Shown piece after piece: positions 44,294 through 54,600 of a stretch of DNA of 64,000 bases (position 1 is the first letter of the stretch; every line of letters starts with the position of its first letter). The DNA comes from Streptomyces sp. SAI-135. GTDB lineage: Bacteria; Actinomycetota; Actinomycetes; Streptomycetales; Streptomycetaceae. Made by a program: the position numbers and the translations under genes. The notes under the pieces were generated by a model. It ran no database searches. It saw only the letters and a list, made by a program, of their open reading frames with translations, and was not told the DNA's origin. The DNA lies in NCBI RefSeq assembly GCF_029893805.1, contig NZ_JARXYP010000002.1, positions 7,564,001 through 7,628,000 on the forward strand, read 5' to 3'.

Positions 44294-45085
44294 CTACGGC
44301 GCGAGGAGTCGGTCCGTCAGCGTCGCCAGACGCTTCTGCACCTCCCCGTCGTACGTCTCCTCGTGGGCCCGTGCCGGACGCGTCCCGTCGAAGTATCGGC
44401 CCGTGCCCATGTCCCGCGTGGCCAGGGCCAGCACACCCGGCGCCCCGTCCGCCGGCGTCGACCAGGGCGCCACCCCGCCCTCCCGGACCATCGCCGTGTC
44501 CATGAAGGTCGCCGGGTGCAGGACGTTGACCGCGACCCCGGTTCCCGCCAACTCCTCGGCCAGGGCGAAGGTGTGGGCGGCCAGGGCGAACTTGGCACGG
44601 CAGTACGCGGCGAAGCCCGCGTAGCCGCGGGTGAACTCCGGGTCGTCGAAGTCGATCGGCTCCTGGCCCGCCGACCCCACGTTGACGATGCGGGCGGGTG
44701 GGTTCGCCCGCAGCACCGGAAGCAGGGCCCGGGTCAGTGCCACCGGCGCCAAGTAGTTCACCGCCAGCCGCAGTTCATGCCCGTCCCCGCTCACCTCGCG
44801 GCCCGAACCGGGCGAACCGGAGCCCACGCCCGCGTTGTTGACCAGGACACCGAGCCCGGGGTGGGCGTCGGCGACCCTCGCGCCCAGCTCGCGCACCTGG
44901 CCGAGACGGGCCAGGTCGGCCACGAAGCCCTCGGCCCGGCCCTCGGTCCGCAGCTCCGCCACCAGACGTTCGGTGCGGCCGGGGTCGCGGCCGTGGGCGA
45001 GGACGAGGTGGCCGGCGCGGACCAGGTCGAAGGCGACGTGGCGGCCGAGCCCGGAGGTGGCGCCGGTGATCAGGACGGTCGGCAT
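44294..45085 (-). CDS. Short-chain dehydrogenase/reductase
   Basis: A 263-residue Rossmann enzyme: TGATSGLGRHVAF (NAD(P) binding, residues 7-19), VNNAG, catalytic Ser in IVNVGSAGQ, and YCRAK (Tyr-x3-Lys). The arginines after the Gly motif (HGRDPGRTERL) suggest NADPH preference. It is of the extended-tail WWOX/retinol dehydrogenase-like type often seen in Streptomyces, and its substrate is unknown. The ATG at 45085 gives MPTVLITG; longer frames upstream are antisense noise. It lies 49 bases behind the pca operon end and might be read through from it. Confidence 0.9.
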   Translation of the reverse strand: MPTVLITGATSGLGRHVAFDLVRAGHLVLAHGRDPGRTERLVAELRTEGRAEGFVADLARLGQVRELGARVADAHPGLGVLVNNAGVGSGSPGSGREVSGDGHELRLAVNYLAPVALTRALLPVLRANPPARIVNVGSAGQEPIDFDDPEFTRGYAGFAAYCRAKFALAAHTFALAEELAGTGVAVNVLHPATFMDTAMVREGGVAPWSTPADGAPGVLALATRDMGTGRYFDGTRPARAHEETYDGEVQKRLATLTDRLLAP

Positions 45086-45134
45086 GCCCCCACGGTAGGC
45101 ACATCGCCGTACCGGGTGCCTGCCCCTGCCGGGG

Positions 45135-46256
45135 TCACCCTTCCGTCTCCTCCGCCAGCACCCGCTGGGCCGCGGCGAACGCCGAGTTCGCCGCCGGGAC
45201 CCCGCAGTACACGGCCGTCTGCAACAGCACGGCCCCGATCTCCTCCGGCGTGAGGCCGTTGCGCCGCGCCGCGCGCACATGCATGGCCAGCTCCTCGTAG
45301 TGGCCGTGCCCGACCAGCGCCGTCAGCGTGATCATGCTGCGCTCGCGGCGGCTGAGCGTGGGGTCGGTCCAGATCTCGCCCCACGCGTACCGCGAGATGA
45401 AGTCCTGGAAACGGGCGGTGAACGGCGTCTGCCGGGCCTGCGCCCGGTCCACGTGCGCGTCCCCGAGCACCTCGCGCCGCACCTCCATGCCCCGCTTGGC
45501 GCCTCCGTCGAGATGCGTGCGCAGAGCGGTGAGGACGGCTTCCGGGCACTGCGCCGGGGCCAGGTGCGAAGCCCCCGGGAGTTCGACGAGCGTGGCGCAC
45601 GGCACCGCGTCGGCGATCTCCCGCAGATGGGGCGGCGGGGTCGCCGGGTCCTCGCGGCCGGCGATCAGCAGGGCCGGCGCGGAGACCTGGGCCAGCCGGT
45701 CGCGCAGGTCGAAGGAGGCCAGGGCGTCGCAGCAGGCCGCGTACGCCTGCGGATCGGCCTCCGCGTGGTCCCGCACGAGCTCCGGCACCGTGAAGTCACC
45801 CGCGAACCAACGGGAGTTCGCGCTCTCAAGGAGCCACTCCACCCCCTCCCGGCGGACCCTCTCGGCCCGTTCGTGCCACGGCTTGGCGCCGTTGAAGTGC
45901 GCGGAGGAACAGATGACCGCCAGCGACTCGACGCGCTCCGGGTGGTGCACCGCGAGATGCAGACCGACGGCACCGCCCAGCGACACCCCGGCGTACGCGA
46001 ACCGCTCGACGCCGAGCGAGTCGGCGAGCGCCAGGACCAGGTCGGCGAGGTCGCCCACGGTGGCCCCGGGACCGATCAGGCCGGCCGCCGAACCGCCGTG
46101 CCCGGGCAGGTCCCAGCGGATCACCCGGTGGGTGAGGGACAGCTCCGGCGCCACCTTGTCCCACAGGGCGTACGACGTCCCGAGTGACGGTCCGAGCAGC
46201 AGCGGGGGAGCGGAAGCGGGGCCCTCAACGCGGTGGTTGAGGAGTGTGTCGGTCAA
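45135..46256 (-). CDS. pcaL: PcaL: 3-oxoadipate enol-lactonase fused to 4-carboxymuconolactone decarboxylase
   Basis: A 373-residue fusion enzyme catalysing two successive steps of the protocatechuate branch. Residues 1-245 are the PcaD lactonase, an alpha/beta hydrolase (GPSLGTSYALWD, nucleophile in AGVSLGGAVG, His in GASHLAPAQCPE). Residues 250-373 are the PcaC decarboxylase (MEVRREVLGDAHVDRA, RYAWGEIWTDPTLSRRERSM, VYCGVPAANSAF). The TTG start makes a TTGA overlap with the pcaB stop and gives MTDTLLNHRVEG, the expected beginning. PcaL fusions are known in actinobacteria. Last gene of the pca operon. Confidence 0.95.
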   Translation of the reverse strand: MTDTLLNHRVEGPASAPPLLLGPSLGTSYALWDKVAPELSLTHRVIRWDLPGHGGSAAGLIGPGATVGDLADLVLALADSLGVERFAYAGVSLGGAVGLHLAVHHPERVESLAVICSSAHFNGAKPWHERAERVRREGVEWLLESANSRWFAGDFTVPELVRDHAEADPQAYAACCDALASFDLRDRLAQVSAPALLIAGREDPATPPPHLREIADAVPCATLVELPGASHLAPAQCPEAVLTALRTHLDGGAKRGMEVRREVLGDAHVDRAQARQTPFTARFQDFISRYAWGEIWTDPTLSRRERSMITLTALVGHGHYEELAMHVRAARRNGLTPEEIGAVLLQTAVYCGVPAANSAFAAAQRVLAEETEG

Positions 46257-47584
46257 CGTCGCTCCAGAGCACGGTCGGTGAGAGCACCGGCGGAACCGGT
46301 GTAACGGGCGGGGTCGGTGGGCTCGTCGAGGTCGACGTCCTTCAACTCCGCTTCCTGAGACAGGAGTTCGGCCAGAGAGCGTCCTTCGCTGTAGGTCCGC
46401 CTCGCGAGGTCCGTGAGCAGTGCCTTGGCGCGGGCGCGGCCCAGCACGGGTGCCAGCTCGGCCGACAGCCGCTCGGAGACGATCAGACCGTGGGTGAGAC
46501 CGAGGTGCGCCCGCATGGTGTCGGCGTGGACCCGCAGTCCCCCGGTCAGTTCGGCGGCGTCCCGTGCTGCTCCGCCGACCAGCCGCAGCAGGTCTCTGAG
46601 CGGTTCCCACTCGGCGTGCCAGGCCCCGGCGGGCCGCTCGTCCTCGGCGGCCAGCGAGCCGTACAGCGTGGCCGCGAGCTGCGGCGCGCGCCGGGCGGCG
46701 GCGGCGATCAGTGTGGACCGCACCGGGTTCGCCTTGTGCGGCATGGCCGAGGAGCCGCCCCCGCCGTCCTCCGCGAGCTCGGCGATCTCGGTGCGGCCGA
46801 GCACGAGCACGTCCGCGGCGATCTTGCCGAGCGCGCCGGCGGTGAAGGCGAGACAGCCCGCGAGGTCGGCGATCGGGGTGCGCAGGGTGTGCCAGGGGAG
46901 CACCGGTGCCCGCAGTCCCAGCTCCGCGGCGAAGGCCGCCGTGAGGGCCTGGGTGTCCTCGGCGCCGTAGGCCGTGAAGGCGGCCAGGGTCCCGGCCGCG
47001 CCGCCGAGTTGGACGGGCAGGGAGTCTCGTACGGCTGTGACCCGGTCCCGCGCGTCCAGGACCAGCGACCGCCACCCGGCGGCCTTGAGCCCGAACGTCG
47101 TCGGAACGGCGTGCTGGGTGAGCGTCCGGCCGGGCATCGCCGTGTCGCGGTGCTCGGCGGCCAGCCCGGCCAGGGCCTGCTGGACGCGGTGGAGGTCGGC
47201 GAGGACGAGGCCGAGCGTGCGGGACGCGACCAGCACGGCCGCGGTGTCCAGGACGTCCTGGCTGGTGGCACCCCGGTGGACGTACGGGCCGTGTTCCTCG
47301 CCGACCGCCTCGCTGAGATCGGCCACCAGCGGGATGACGGGGTTGCCGCCGCCGCGCGCACGCTCCGCGAGGGACCGCACGTCGAACCGGGCCGCGTCGG
47401 CCGCCTCGGTGACCGCGTCCGCCGCCTCCTGCGGGGCGAGCCCCAGACGGGCCTGCGCCCGGGTCAGCGCGGCCTCCGCGTCCAGCAGCGCCTGGAGGTG
47501 GGCGGCGTCGGAGGCAGCCGCGGCGGCGGGGGAGCCTGCCCACCCGGGGGCGAGCAGGCCGGTGTCCGGATCGGGAGAAGTCAC
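46253..47584 (-). CDS. pcaB: 3-carboxy-cis,cis-muconate cycloisomerase
   Basis: A 443-residue member of the fumarase/aspartase superfamily that lactonises 3-carboxymuconate, the product of protocatechuate cleavage. The superfamily signature is GGSSAMPHKANPVRS (about residues 280-294); HRGATSQDVLDTA is the second active-site region and TQHAVPTTFG the third. The GTG start overlaps the pcaG stop (GTGA) and the stop overlaps the TTG of pcaL, so translation is continuous. Length is normal. Cytoplasmic homotetramer by family knowledge. Confidence 0.95.
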   Translation of the reverse strand: MTSPDPDTGLLAPGWAGSPAAAAASDAAHLQALLDAEAALTRAQARLGLAPQEAADAVTEAADAARFDVRSLAERARGGGNPVIPLVADLSEAVGEEHGPYVHRGATSQDVLDTAAVLVASRTLGLVLADLHRVQQALAGLAAEHRDTAMPGRTLTQHAVPTTFGLKAAGWRSLVLDARDRVTAVRDSLPVQLGGAAGTLAAFTAYGAEDTQALTAAFAAELGLRAPVLPWHTLRTPIADLAGCLAFTAGALGKIAADVLVLGRTEIAELAEDGGGGSSAMPHKANPVRSTLIAAAARRAPQLAATLYGSLAAEDERPAGAWHAEWEPLRDLLRLVGGAARDAAELTGGLRVHADTMRAHLGLTHGLIVSERLSAELAPVLGRARAKALLTDLARRTYSEGRSLAELLSQEAELKDVDLDEPTDPARYTGSAGALTDRALERR

Positions 47585-48186
47585 TGGAACTCCAGGAAGA
47601 CCGTTTCGCCTTCGCCCTGAAGGCGGATGTCGAAACGGTAGGCGCCATCGCCCTGCGGACGCGCGATCAGCGTGTCGCGCCGCTCCGCGGGCACCCGGGC
47701 CAGCAGCGGGTCGGCCGTCAGGGCCGCCTCGTCGTCCGGCAGGTAGATCCTGGTGTACAGGTGCACCAGCAGACCGCGCGCGAAGACGCACACGCTGATG
47801 TACGGGGCGCTGTGCCCGCGCGCTCCCGGCCGCAGCGTGCGGGCGCTCCAGTGCCCGTTGGCGTCGGTCTGGACACGGCCCCAGCCGGTGAACTCCACGC
47901 CGTTGCGGCCGAGGTAGCCGCCGGTCGCCGGGTCGCGCCGGATCGAACCGTCGACCCGCGGGACGTTGCCGTCCGGGTCGGCGCTCCACAGCTCCAGGAA
48001 GGCGTCCGGCAGCGGGTCGCCCTCGCCGTCGGTGACGTAACCCTGGAGGACGATCGTGTCCGGGTGGCCGACGGGCGCGATGTCGCCGCCGCCGGGGAAG
48101 GGCAGGGCGTGGCCGTAGAAGGGGCCGACCGTGTGCGACGGGGTCGGCAGCACGGTCTCCGGACGGCTGGTGTCGATCTTCGTCAT
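47581..48186 (-). CDS. pcaG: Protocatechuate 3,4-dioxygenase alpha subunit
   Basis: A 201-residue intradiol dioxygenase subunit (SHTVGPFYGHALPFPGG, VTDGEGDPLPDAFLELWSADPDG, HSAPYISVCVFARGLLVHLYTRIYL). The alpha subunit lacks the iron ligands, which lie in the beta subunit, but helps form the active site. It follows pcaH by six bases. Together they open the ring of protocatechuate between the hydroxyls to 3-carboxy-cis,cis-muconate. Confidence 0.96.
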   Translation of the reverse strand: MTKIDTSRPETVLPTPSHTVGPFYGHALPFPGGGDIAPVGHPDTIVLQGYVTDGEGDPLPDAFLELWSADPDGNVPRVDGSIRRDPATGGYLGRNGVEFTGWGRVQTDANGHWSARTLRPGARGHSAPYISVCVFARGLLVHLYTRIYLPDDEAALTADPLLARVPAERRDTLIARPQGDGAYRFDIRLQGEGETVFLEFQ

Positions 48187-48192
48187 GGCTGG

Positions 48193-48966
48193 TCAGCGTC
48201 CTTCTTCGATCCAGGTGGCCTGCGGTCCGTCGAGCACGATGTCCCAGTGGTAGCCCATCGAGAACTCCGGTACGGACAGGCTGTGGTCGTAGGTGGCGAC
48301 GAGCCGCTGGCGGGCCGCGTCGTCCGTGACCGACTGGATGATCGGGTCGTAGGGGAACAGCGGGTCGCTCGGGAAGTACATCTGCGTCACGAGCCGCTGG
48401 GTGAACGCCGTGCCGAAGATCGAGAAGTGGATGTGGGCCGGCCGCCAGGCGTTGAGGTGCTGGCGCCAGGGATAGGGGCCCGGCTGGATGGTGGTGAAGC
48501 GGTAGCAGCCGCTGTCGTCGGTCAGCGTGCGCCCGACGCCCGTGAAGTTCGGGTCCAGCGGGGCGTCGTGCTGCTCGCGCTGGTGGGCGTAGCGGCCGGC
48601 CGAGTTCGCCTGCCAGATCTCGACCAGCTGACCGCGCAGCGGACGGCCGTTGCGGTCCAGGAGGCGTCCCTCGACGGTGATCCGCTCACCGATCGGCTCG
48701 CCGTGGTGCTGCCGGGTCAGGTCGTTGTCGATCTCGGTGATGTCCCGTTCCCCGAAGGCGGGCGAGTGCAGCTCCACCAGCTCCGGGTCCTTCGAGACGT
48801 CGATGCCGATCGGGGGCTGCTTCGGGTGCCGCAGCACCGAGGAGCGGTAGGGGGCGTAGTCGCGGCGCGGCTGGTGCTCGACGGGGGCGCCGTCGGCGAG
48901 CCGCTTCTCGTAGGCGGCGTGCTCGGCGGCGATTTCCCGGTCGATGTCCTGCTGGGTGAGAGTCAT
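48193..48966 (-). CDS. pcaH: Protocatechuate 3,4-dioxygenase beta subunit
   Basis: A 257-residue catalytic subunit. The non-heme iron ligands are seen as the Tyr in NSAGRYAHQ, the Tyr in GPYPWRQH, and the two His in RPAHIHFSIFG. The N-terminal helix and PPIGIDVSKDPELVELHSPAFGE segment are typical. Paired with PcaG. The ATG at 48966 follows GGAATCC, only 18 bases after pcaF. Confidence 0.96.
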   Translation of the reverse strand: MTLTQQDIDREIAAEHAAYEKRLADGAPVEHQPRRDYAPYRSSVLRHPKQPPIGIDVSKDPELVELHSPAFGERDITEIDNDLTRQHHGEPIGERITVEGRLLDRNGRPLRGQLVEIWQANSAGRYAHQREQHDAPLDPNFTGVGRTLTDDSGCYRFTTIQPGPYPWRQHLNAWRPAHIHFSIFGTAFTQRLVTQMYFPSDPLFPYDPIIQSVTDDAARQRLVATYDHSLSVPEFSMGYHWDIVLDGPQATWIEEGR

Positions 48967-48984
48967 GGGGATTCCTGCGTTCCG

Positions 48985-50183
<1,199 letters not shown>

Positions 50184-50187
<4 letters not shown>

Positions 50188-50828
50188 CGCAGGTCCTCCG
50201 CGACGGTCAGTTTGGCGTCGGTCTTGGCGACGATCTCCTCGACGCCCACCCCGGGTGCCGTCTCGACCAGTACGAGACCGTCCTGCGTGACGTCCAGGAC
50301 GCCGAGGTCGGTGATGATCCGGTTCACGCACGCCTTGCCGGTCAGCGGCAGCGTGCATTCCGTGAGGATCTTCGGGCTGCCGTCCTTGGCGGTGTGGGTC
50401 ATCACCACGATGACCGTGCGGGCGCCGTGGACCAGGTCCATCGCCCCGCCGATCCCGGTGATCAGCTTGCCGGGGATGGCCCAGTTGGCCAGGTCGCCGG
50501 TCTCGGACACCTGCATGGCACCCAGTACGGCCACGTCGATGTGCCCGCCCCGGATCATCCCGAAGGACAGCGCCGAGTCGAAGAAGGAGGCCCCCGGCAG
50601 CACGGTGACGGTCTCCTTGCCGGCGTTGATCAGATCGGTGTCGACCTGGTCCTCGGTGGGGTAGGGGCCGGTGCCCAGGATGCCGTTCTCGGACTCGAGG
50701 ATCACCTCGACGTCCTCGGGGAGGTAGTTCGGGATCAGCGTCGGCAGACCGATGCCGAGGTTGACGTACTGCCCGTCCTCGAGCTCCCGGGCCGCCCGCG
50801 CGGCCATCTCCTGGCGACTCCAGGCCAT
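50184..50828 (-). CDS. pcaJ: 3-oxoadipate CoA-transferase beta subunit
   Basis: A 214-residue subunit carrying the catalytic Glu in ESENGILG that forms the CoA thioester intermediate. NLGIGLPTLIPNYLP and GGAMDLVHGARTVIVVMTHTAKDG are family hallmarks. It moves CoA from succinyl-CoA to 3-oxoadipate with PcaI. The ATG overlaps the pcaI stop by one base (TGATG). Confidence 0.95.
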
Positions 50829-51583
50829 CAGCTGCTCACCGTCCGCTGCTCGATCCGCTTGTCCCTCGCCTGCTCCGGCGTCAGCGCGAGGACCCGCTGC
50901 ACGAAGATCCCTGGCAGGTGCACCGCGTCCGGGTCGATCTCGCCGGGTTCCACCAGCTCCTCCACCTCGGCGATCGTGACCTTGCCGGCCATCGCCGCGA
51001 GGGGGTTGAAGTTCCGGGTGGACTTGTTGAAGACCAGGTTGCCGTGCCGGTCGCCCTTCGCCGCCCGGACCAGGGCGAAGTCGGTGCGGATGCCGTGCTC
51101 CAGGACGTACTCGGTGCCGTCGAACTCCCGCACCTCCTTCGGCGGGGAGGCAAGGGCGACGCCGCCCTTTCCGTCGTAGCGCCAGGGCAGCCCGCCGTCG
51201 GCGACCTGGGTGCCCACGCCGGCCGGGGTGAAGAAGGCGGGGATGCCGGCGCCACCCGCCCGCAGCCGCTCGGCGAGCGTGCCCTGCGGGATCATCTCGA
51301 CCTCCAGCTCACCGGCCAGGTACTGGCGGGCGAACTCCTTGTTGGCGCCGATGTAGGAGCCGGTCACCCGGGCGATCCGCCCGGCGGCGAGCAGGACCGC
51401 GAGGCCGGACTCCATCGCCCCGCAGTTGTTGGAGACCACCGACAACCCGTCGGTTCCCTGCTCGTACAGGGCCTGGATGAGCACGTTCGGCACACCGCTC
51501 AGCCCGAAACCGCCCACCGCGAGCGACGCGCCCCGAGGCACATCGGCCACCGCCTCCCGGGCCGTGGCGACCACCTTGTCCAT
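50828..51583 (-). CDS. pcaI: 3-oxoadipate CoA-transferase alpha subunit
   Basis: A 251-residue subunit (SLAVGGFGLSGVPNVLIQAL, SYIGANKEF, EVEMIPQGTLAERLRAGGAGIPAFFTPAGVGT). First gene of the pca operon. The ATG giving MDKVVATAREAV was taken over a longer frame that would run through the operator. The upstream 165-base region contains two sites resembling TCAGTGCACTGA, expected targets of the divergent MarR protein. Confidence 0.95.
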   Translation of the reverse strand: MDKVVATAREAVADVPRGASLAVGGFGLSGVPNVLIQALYEQGTDGLSVVSNNCGAMESGLAVLLAAGRIARVTGSYIGANKEFARQYLAGELEVEMIPQGTLAERLRAGGAGIPAFFTPAGVGTQVADGGLPWRYDGKGGVALASPPKEVREFDGTEYVLEHGIRTDFALVRAAKGDRHGNLVFNKSTRNFNPLAAMAGKVTIAEVEELVEPGEIDPDAVHLPGIFVQRVLALTPEQARDKRIEQRTVSS

Positions 51584-51608
51584 CCGCGTAGCCCCATCTC
51601 TCCCATTG

Positions 51609-51622
51609 CTCAGTGCACTGAG
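51609..51622. promoter_or_regulatory. PcaV operator, perfect 14-bp palindrome CTCAGTGCACTGAG
   Basis: A perfect palindrome lies 26 bases upstream of the pcaI start. A second copy with one mismatch, TCAGTGCACCGA, is at 51686-51697, nearer the regulator gene. Two sites spanning the divergent region agree with the known repression of pca genes by a MarR protein. Confidence 0.85.
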
Positions 51623-51748
51623 TATTTCAGCGAGGTTTCTCTTAAGCTGCCACTGTGGCAGCCTGGCGTCAAGGCTCACTACTCTTCAGTGCACCGATCA
51701 AAACTGCACCGACCACATCACATCAGCCAACCTGACTCGGGAGCGCAC

Positions 51749-52213
51749 ATGGCCGCGGTGGACCTCACCACCCACCCCGGGCACCTCGCCCGGCGGCTCC
51801 AGCAGGCGCACTACCTGCTGTGGAACACCATGGTCTCCGAGGAGATCACCTCGCCCCAGTTCGCGGTCCTGAACGCGCTCGTCGCCGAGCCGGGGCTCGA
51901 CCAGCGCACGGTGGGGGAGCGGGTGGGACTCGACCGGTCCACCATCGCCGAGGTCATCAGCCGGCTCGGCCGGCGCGGACTGCTCGACAAGGTCCGCGAC
52001 CCCCAGGACGGCCGCCGCTTCCTGCTGCGGCTGACCGACGACGGGGTACGCACCCACCGCAAGCTGACCGTGCGCACCGCCCGGATGAACCAGGTGTTCC
52101 TGGCCCCGCTCTCCGAGGACGAACAGCACCGCTTCTTCGAGCTGATCCGCCGGGTCGCGGACGCGGCGGAGGGGCTCCGCAATCCCGCGGAACCCCTCGT
52201 CCCCCAGCGCTGA
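51749..52213 (+). CDS. pcaV: MarR-family repressor of the pca operon
   Basis: A 154-residue MarR protein: helix bundle for dimerisation and a winged helix (QFAVLNALVAEPGLDQRTVGERVGLDRSTIAEVISRLGRRGLL, with wing RDPQDGRRFLLRLTDDG). It is divergent from pcaI with palindromic operators between, the same layout as pcaV of S. coelicolor, whose product is released from DNA by protocatechuate. The ATG at 51749 follows GGGAG; longer in-frame starts would run across pcaI. Confidence 0.92.
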   Translation: MAAVDLTTHPGHLARRLQQAHYLLWNTMVSEEITSPQFAVLNALVAEPGLDQRTVGERVGLDRSTIAEVISRLGRRGLLDKVRDPQDGRRFLLRLTDDGVRTHRKLTVRTARMNQVFLAPLSEDEQHRFFELIRRVADAAEGLRNPAEPLVPQR

Positions 52214-53220
52214 TCAGGAGGCCTTCGCGAAGACCACCCACACCTGGCCCTCGGCGAAGTTCACCGGGGAGCCGTCCGCGGTGGTGAACTCCGTGCCCTC
52301 GGCGGCCTTCGCCGCCGCTTCCAGTGCACGTCGAAGGCGCGTCCGTCGCGCAGCACCTTCGCCCTGCCCGAGCCCACCGTCACCGTGTACGGCGAGTTGT
52401 TGCCGAGGAAGTCGTGGAAGGCGGACTTGCGCACCTTCACGTACTGCACGACGACGGTGGCCGGGGCCAGCCGCTTGCCGTCGGCCGTCACGTCCGGCGC
52501 GCCGTCCATCGAGACGAGCCAGCGCTTGCGGCTCTGCGACCACGTGAAGCCGAAGCGGGCGGCGGGGTAGCGGACCGTCTCCGAGGTGTCCGGGGTGCCG
52601 CCGGCCGGCGCGGGGCCGTAGCGGAAGCCGGTCGTCAGCGCGGCCGCGCCCGGGGTGGTGGGCACCAGGCGCTTCGGGCGCAGGTAGAGGTTGTGCGGGA
52701 TGGCCTTGTCGGTGCCGCGGAAGTAGGCGCCGGAGGCCTGCTCGGGGGTACGGGCGGTCAGGGGCGCCCGGTTGATCAGGGGCATCAGTTTGCCCTGGGC
52801 GCCGGAGAAGGCGAGCGTCGGGTCCTCGAACTGCCGCAGCAGCTCCAGGTCCGACTCCCGGGCGCTGCGCACGGGGCCGACGGCCTTCGGCAGCTTCGTC
52901 GCGTAGACCGCCATGAGGCGGCTGAGCCCGCCCTCGACCTGCTCGGCGTAGACGACGTCCGCGGAGTCGAGGCCGGTCTGCGGGCGCGCCGCGCGCACGT
53001 TGTCGATCTTCACGGCGAGCACGGAGGGACGGTGGGCCTTGCCGCTCGGTTCGGAGGTGTCCGGTGGTGCCGTGCGGATGTGTCCGCGTCCGTCGTCGGC
53101 CGGTACCGGGGTGCCGTGTCCCGTGCAGCCCGCGGCGAAGAGGCCCGTGGCGGTCAGCAGTGCCGCCGCCGTACGCGCGCGTCTCGTGCGCGCCCTGTGC
53201 TCCGTACCCACCATGCCCAC
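52214..53220 (-). pseudogene. DUF3048 lipoprotein gene with a one-base frameshift
   Basis: The first part reads as a lipoprotein (signal with lipobox LFAAGC, Cys32) and a DUF3048 domain (LAVKIDNVRAARPQTGLDSADVVYAEQVEGGLSRL, GPVRSARESDLELLRQF) as far as DGRAFDVHWKR near 52320. The expected ending, EGTEFTTADGSPVNFAEGQVWVVFAKAS, continues in another frame. Restoring one base at the GC-repeat 52311-52319 would rejoin them as WKRAAKAAEGTEF. So it is either a recent loss or a sequencing error in a GCG run. If real, the protein has a replaced C-terminus. The start is GTG 53220 or ATG 53214. Confidence 0.8.
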
Positions 53221-53346
53221 CGTGCCCGCCCGTCTCGTGTCTTTGATTGTGCGCTTATAAGTTCATTGGTGGCCATACCCGTCTGTTTCTGATTAGTCGC
53301 GTCGACTACGCCGATCGGCCCTGGATCGCGGTTGGGCGGGAGCCCG

Positions 53347-53360
53347 CCCGGGTACCCGGG
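53347..53360. promoter_or_regulatory. Perfect 14-bp palindrome CCCGGGTACCCGGG upstream of the dehydrogenase
   Basis: It lies 50 bases before the alcohol dehydrogenase ATG, in the 189-base divergent region shared with the DUF3048 gene, next to GGGCGGGAGCCCGCCC at about 53335-53350, which can form a short hairpin. It may be an operator. Confidence 0.4.
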
Positions 53361-53409
53361 GCGCCTGTCCGAGGACCGACACATGACCTGACGGAGGGAG
53401 TGCCGGGCG

Positions 53410-54600
53410 ATGAAGGCAGTGACCTGGCAGGGCAAGCGGGACGTACGGGTGGAGGAAGTGCCCGATCCGAAGATCCAGGAACCGACGGACGCCGTCATCC
53501 GGATCACCTCGACCGGACTGTGCGGCTCCGACCTGCACCTCTACGAGGTACTCACTCCGTTCATGACACCGGGCGACATCCTCGGCCATGAACCCATGGG
53601 CATCGTCGAGGAGGTCGGCGCCGCGGTGCCGGACCTCGCGGTCGGCGACCGGGTCGTCGTGCCCTTCCAGATCGCCTGCGGCAACTGCTGGATGTGCATG
53701 ACCGGCCTGCCGACCCAGTGCGAGACCACCCAGGTGACCAGCGAGGGCATGGGCGCCGCACTGTTCGGCTATACCCGTCTGTACGGCGCCGTACCGGGCG
53801 GCCAGGCCGAGTACCTGCGCGTCCCGCAGGCGCAGTTCGGGCCCATCAAGGTCCCCGAGGGCCCGTCTGACGACCGCTTCGTGTACCTCTCCGACGTGCT
53901 GCCCACCGCCTGGCAGGCCGTCGCCTACGCGGACGTCCCCGAGGGCGGCAGCGTCGCCGTGCTCGGACTCGGGCCCATCGGCGACATGGCCTGCCGGGTC
54001 GCCCAGGTGCGCGGCGCCGGGCGCGTCTTCGGCGTGGACCTCGTGACCGAACGGCTGCGCCGGGCACGCACGCGTGGCGTGGAGACGTACGACCTCAGGA
54101 GCTTCGACAGCGAGAAGGAGCTGGTCCAGGCGATCCGCGACGAGACCGACGGGCGCGGCCCGGACGCCGTGATCGACGCCGTCGGCACCGAGGCGCACGG
54201 CAGTGCGGCCGCCCGCCTCGCGCAGAACGCCTCGGCCCTGCTGCCCAGGAAGCTCAGCGGGCCGTTCGCCGAGCGCTTCAGCATCGACCGGCTCGCCGCC
54301 CTGCACACCGCGATCGAGCTGGTCCGCCGCGGCGGCACCATCTCTTTGAGCGGCGTCTACGGCGGCATGGCCGACCCGCTGCCCATGCTCACCATGTTCG
54401 ACAAGCAGATCCAGCTCCGGATGGGCCAGGCCAACGTACGCCGCTGGAGCGACGAGATCATCCCGTACCTGACCGACGAGGACCCGCTCGGCGTCGACGA
54501 CTTCGCAACCCACCACGTACCGCTGTCGGACGCCCCGCACGCGTACGAGATGTTCCAGAAGAAGCAGGAGGGCGCGGTCAAGGTACTGATGCGGCCCTGA
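53410..54600 (+). CDS. Zinc-dependent alcohol dehydrogenase (formaldehyde dehydrogenase-like, MDR family)
   Basis: A 396-residue medium-chain dehydrogenase. Catalytic zinc ligands: Cys in TGLCGSDLHLY and His-Glu in GHEPMG; structural zinc cysteines in CGNCWMCMTGLPTQC. The NAD-binding motif is VAVLGLGPIGDMA (about 185-197) with Asp in FGVDLVTERL, which points to NAD. The insertion around MGAALFGYTRLYGAVPGGQAE is characteristic of glutathione-independent formaldehyde dehydrogenase-like and related threonine-dehydrogenase types. Monocistronic. Good GGAGGG ribosome site. Confidence 0.92.
   Translation: MKAVTWQGKRDVRVEEVPDPKIQEPTDAVIRITSTGLCGSDLHLYEVLTPFMTPGDILGHEPMGIVEEVGAAVPDLAVGDRVVVPFQIACGNCWMCMTGLPTQCETTQVTSEGMGAALFGYTRLYGAVPGGQAEYLRVPQAQFGPIKVPEGPSDDRFVYLSDVLPTAWQAVAYADVPEGGSVAVLGLGPIGDMACRVAQVRGAGRVFGVDLVTERLRRARTRGVETYDLRSFDSEKELVQAIRDETDGRGPDAVIDAVGTEAHGSAAARLAQNASALLPRKLSGPFAERFSIDRLAALHTAIELVRRGGTISLSGVYGGMADPLPMLTMFDKQIQLRMGQANVRRWSDEIIPYLTDEDPLGVDDFATHHVPLSDAPHAYEMFQKKQEGAVKVLMRP

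Noticed and set aside
45135..46256. Frameshift or misassembly joining pcaD and pcaC
   Set aside because: The fused PcaL enzyme is a known actinobacterial form, and both domains are complete in one frame.
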